From a virus: a DNA stretch of 20,471 bases. Position 1 is the first letter of the stretch, and the number at the start of each line of letters is the position of its first letter. The notes under the pieces were generated by a model, which was not told the origin of the DNA, made no database searches, and saw nothing but the letters and a program-made list of their open reading frames with translations. Positions 18,465-20,471 of the stretch are shown here, piece after piece. The DNA is taken from the IMG/VR virus record IMGVR_UViG_3300010160_000294, positions 1-20,471 of that record; one strand, given 5' to 3'. Both the position numbers and the translations under genes were made by a program.

Positions 18465-19820
18465 TTACATTCCACCGTATAGAAGAACGGTGACTGTAGG
18501 GTTTGCAGACTCTGATCCAATAGTTCCTTGAGCACCCAGCGTTCCTTGAGTACCAAGTGAGCCTTGAGTTCCTTGAATACCAATAGTTCCCTGTATTCCC
18601 TGAGTACCTTGAATGCCTTGCGTACCCTGCGTTCCTTGAGACCCAACAGTGCCTTGTGAGCCGACAGTACCCTGTGTGCCTTGTGAGCCGACAGTACCCT
18701 GTGCGCCAAGAGTACCTTGCGTACCCTGTGCACCATTAGAACCAACAAAACCAGCAGCACCTTGAGTTCCCTGGGTACCTTGTGTGCCAGTAGTTCCTTG
18801 AACACCTTGTGTTCCTTGGATACCAGTATCACCCTTATCACCCGTACGAGCAAAGGTGATTACGATGTCATCTGAGTTAGACAGTGTTCCGTTACCAGAT
18901 ACGTAAGAGCAGTTAACTGTAAACCAGCCAGTGTTATCTGTAAGAGAACCAATTGTGTAGAGTTTAAATATGCTGTCATCAAACTTCTTAGAGACACGGA
19001 AGTGACCTCTGATAGTTGATGTTGAGTCATCAATTGTGTTTAAGAATGTTGAGAGATCTGTTGCAGCATCATCACTTGCATCGATGTACATAGCAGTTGC
19101 TGTTGTAGGAGAGGCATTGAAACGAAGGTTTCCTGCACCTGGATCAGCCGCTGTTGTTGTTGTGCTGAAGGTGTAATCAAATGAAGCGCCACCGAAATTA
19201 CCCGCAGAACCCTGTACACCTAGAAGACCTTGTACACCCTGAGTTCCCTGTGTTCCTTGAGTACCTTGTGTGCCCTGTGTTCCTTGTGTTCCCTGAGTTC
19301 CCTGTGTGCCTTGAGCACCAACTGTACCTTGGCTACCAACAGTACCTTGAGTACCTTGAGCACCTGTTGTACCTTGTACTCCCTGTAATCCTTGAACACC
19401 TTGAATTCCCTGAGTACCAGTTGTACCTTGTACACCCTGTGTTCCCTGTGTGCCTTGAGCACCAGTAGTTCCTTGAACCGTTGGGACAGAGACATCAATA
19501 GCGTTACCGTTTAGTGCAAATGTAATGTTGCTACGAGTACCACTAGTAAGCGCATTGTAAGTATGTTGAACTGTGTGATAGAGGTTAGTTAGACCTTGAG
19601 GAAGATCGTCTGTGTTATCTAACGCAGCGCCAGAGATAAGGCTAGCAATATCACTGGAGTCTAAGAAGTAATCTAGGCTGCTCCATACGGTAGCGCCACC
19701 TACACCAATCTTGAATTTTCCAGTATTGGTTTCAAAGCCAATCTCACCAGCGGCTAGGACTGGATCTGCAGTGCTCCACTGAGTAGCGGTTCCACGTCGG
19801 ACTTGGATTCTAATTGCCAT
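18465..19820 (-). CDS. Collagen-like trimeric tail fibre protein
   Basis: This 451-residue protein begins with the common phage fibre N-terminal domain: IRIQVRRGTATQWSTADPVL (3-22), AAGEIGFETNTGKFKIGVGG and ATVWSSLDYF. A helical/beta segment (about 53-115) follows. Two collagen-like tracts of Gly-X-Y triplets (about 116-209 and 327-435) flank a globular domain (about 211-326) with SFDYTFSTTTTAADPG, RGHFRVSKKFDDSIFKLYTI and WFTVNCSYVS. Triplets are mainly GTQ, GVQ, GAQ, GTV; Pro is absent from the tracts, and one run has eight GTQ triplets. It should trimerise. The C-terminus ESANPTVTVLLYGGM is short. It converges on the GT25-like gene with no gap. The repeats open the two other frames too; those are shadows. 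Confidence 0.86.
   Translation of the reverse strand: MAIRIQVRRGTATQWSTADPVLAAGEIGFETNTGKFKIGVGGATVWSSLDYFLDSSDIASLISGAALDNTDDLPQGLTNLYHTVQHTYNALTSGTRSNITFALNGNAIDVSVPTVQGTTGAQGTQGTQGVQGTTGTQGIQGVQGLQGVQGTTGAQGTQGTVGSQGTVGAQGTQGTQGTQGTQGTQGTQGTQGTQGVQGLLGVQGSAGNFGGASFDYTFSTTTTAADPGAGNLRFNASPTTATAMYIDASDDAATDLSTFLNTIDDSTSTIRGHFRVSKKFDDSIFKLYTIGSLTDNTGWFTVNCSYVSGNGTLSNSDDIVITFARTGDKGDTGIQGTQGVQGTTGTQGTQGTQGAAGFVGSNGAQGTQGTLGAQGTVGSQGTQGTVGSQGTVGSQGTQGTQGIQGTQGIQGTIGIQGTQGSLGTQGTLGAQGTIGSESANPTVTVLLYGGM
18516..18842 (-). repeat. Collagen-like Gly-X-Y tract 2 of the fibre gene
   Basis: About 36 consecutive triplets (protein residues about 327-435) follow Gly-X-Y. Thr is frequent at position X and Gln at position Y, and Pro is absent. 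At DNA level it is a 9-base-type repeat with synonymous variation. Confidence 0.85.
19194..19475 (-). repeat. Collagen-like Gly-X-Y tract 1 of the fibre gene
   Basis: About 31 triplets (residues about 116-209) of Gly-X-Y type, including eight GTQ in a row (19239-19310). Repeat units vary in third codon positions, so they are not exact DNA copies, but the region should still be prone to slippage or recombination. Confidence 0.86.
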
Positions 19821-20083
19821 TAAGCGTTTCCTCCATCGAAGGTTGTCTCAAAATCAGTAGTGCTTGCACTTCCACCGTCCAGATCATCTGGCTGTGCTGA
19901 ACCAACGACTCCACCATCTTCTGTTACTGGTTGAATATTTGGCAAAAATTCTATCCAACTAACTCCGTTGTATACGAAGAAACTTTGGCTTAGAGAGTTA
20001 AAGTAGACGTCACCATCGTACCGTCCAGCAGGTTCTACTCCGCTGGACAGTACGTTGATAGGGACGAGTGCTTTTCTGCTCAT
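19820..20083 (-). CDS. Small fibre-locus virion protein (87 aa)
   Basis: The product begins MSRKALVPINVLSSGVEPAG, continues RYDGDVYFNSLSQSFFVYNG and then VSWIEFLPNIQPV. The GDVYFNSxxxxFFVYNGxxW pattern is a short beta module seen in many phage fibre and appendage proteins. The C-terminal third is rich in Asp, Gly and Ser (GSAQPDDLDGGSASTTDFET) and probably disordered. The ATG overlaps nothing upstream (three bases to the next stop), and its stop overlaps the collagen-like gene start (TAATG). It lies between two collagen-like proteins, so it may connect or cap them. Role inferred from context only. Confidence 0.68.
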   Translation of the reverse strand: MSRKALVPINVLSSGVEPAGRYDGDVYFNSLSQSFFVYNGVSWIEFLPNIQPVTEDGGVVGSAQPDDLDGGSASTTDFETTFDGGNA

Positions 20084-20086
20084 GTG

Positions 20087-20471
20087 TTATGCCTTGACTA
20101 CCACTCTGTATGCCTGAGATGTAACTGGGGCAACTGCAAATCCGACTGTGACTGTGCTAGTCGTTACGTACACGACGTCAGTTACAACTTCGGCCTTTGT
20201 AGTGGTATCCCATACGGTAACCATGATGTCTGTAGTTCCAAGGCTGTGTGTGACTGTGAACTGTGTAGTTCCAGTTGCTCCACCATCTGTAGAAGTTCCA
20301 GTAATAGTTGTTGCGTAAGTTCCAAGTTGACCAGAGGTACCTTGAGCACCGATAGTTCCCTGAGATCCAAGAGTACCTTGAGTACCGAGAGTACCCTGAG
20401 TTCCTGTTGTACCTTGAGAACCCACTGTGCCTTGAGCACCCACGGTGCCTTGAGCACCTGTAGTACCTTGT
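20087..20471 (-). CDS. Collagen-like fibre protein, C-terminal part (partial)
   Basis: This reading frame enters from the right edge, so the N-terminus is missing. About 46 residues of Gly-X-Y triplets (GAQ, GTV, GSQ, GTL, GTI) lead to GTSGQLGTYATT, followed by a globular end domain of about 80 residues. The end domain has FTVTHSLGTTDIMVTVWDTT, EVVTDVVYVTTSTVTVGFAV and APVTSQAYRVVVKA. This end domain (a THxLGTxDxxVxVxD strand, later FAxAPxxxxYRVVV) recurs at the C-terminus of phage fibres and probably trimerises or contacts the receptor. It is separate from the collagen-like gene at 18465 and may be its partner or paralogue. Confidence 0.8.
   Translation of the reverse strand, partial: QGTTGAQGTVGAQGTVGSQGTTGTQGTLGTQGTLGSQGTIGAQGTSGQLGTYATTITGTSTDGGATGTTQFTVTHSLGTTDIMVTVWDTTTKAEVVTDVVYVTTSTVTVGFAVAPVTSQAYRVVVKA
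20333..20471 (-). repeat. Collagen-like Gly-X-Y tract of the partial fibre gene
   Basis: The Gly-X-Y triplet run reaches the window's right edge, so its full length is not known. Units resemble those of the downstream fibre gene (GAQGT, GSQGT, GTLG), and about 46 residues are visible. Confidence 0.82.

Noticed and set aside
18461-18853. Long minus-strand frame with VLLVLK/HRV-type repeats inside the collagen-like gene; similar frames at 19220-19498, 20182-20457 and plus 19181-19468
   Set aside because: They are shadow frames produced by the 9-base collagen repeats. They lack their own ribosome binding sites and are wholly contained in clear fibre genes.

Overview
This window is a stretch of the virion-structure region of a tailed bacteriophage with a contractile tail (myovirus morphology). 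The tail tube (355-957) and tail sheath (976-2487) proteins are clear. Next to them lie a T4 gp26/gp51-type tail assembly protein (1-342, cut by the left edge), a probable tail terminator and an HK97 gp10-like tail-completion protein. The base composition is moderate in GC. The mini-protein families present (DUF6496, DUF6321, and proteins with a VPNCVP motif) are, as I recall, typical of phages from aquatic metagenomes. The host cannot be fixed from this window. One leaderless-looking start with a TAnnnT -10 box would fit an actinobacterial host, but that is a weak hint.

Layout. Almost everything is on the minus strand and is read from right to left. The right end (18465-20471) holds two collagen-like fibre proteins built of Gly-Thr-Gln-type triplets, with a small virion protein between them. 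Then comes the only plus-strand block (15656-18464): a beta-propeller glycosidase-like protein, a TPR-like helical protein, a class I methyltransferase and a GT25-like glycosyltransferase. This looks like a glycan-modification cassette inserted antisense into the fibre region. From 15583 down to 6242 lies a long fibre locus. It is built from a few reused modules: fibronectin type III domains, a recurring beta-sandwich domain present six times, glycine-rich (polyglycine) domains present twice, one Kelch-like repeat domain, and small accessory proteins.

After a putative neck protein (5670-6203) comes a densely packed run of ten mini-genes (4041-5660). They encode 40 to 87 residue proteins, mostly very lysine-rich, two of them with cysteine clusters and the first one strongly acidic. 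Almost all overlap by one to eight bases (TAATG, TAGTG). A rho-independent terminator (4013-4035) closes this run. The main tail genes follow (3935 to 1), again with ATGA/GTGA overlaps, in the order small membrane-like protein, HK97 gp10-like, terminator-like, sheath, tube, assembly chaperone.

How the parts work together. The left side makes the neck and contractile tail. The middle and right make the adsorption apparatus, with evidence of domain shuffling and duplication. The plus-strand cassette probably makes or attaches sugars, either on the virion fibres or on the host surface. The collagen-like protein has Thr in most triplets, and the GT25-like gene abuts it stop codon to stop codon; this is the most attractive functional hypothesis here. 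No tRNA, CRISPR array, integrase, transposase or reverse transcriptase was seen. No gap between genes exceeds about 105 bases.
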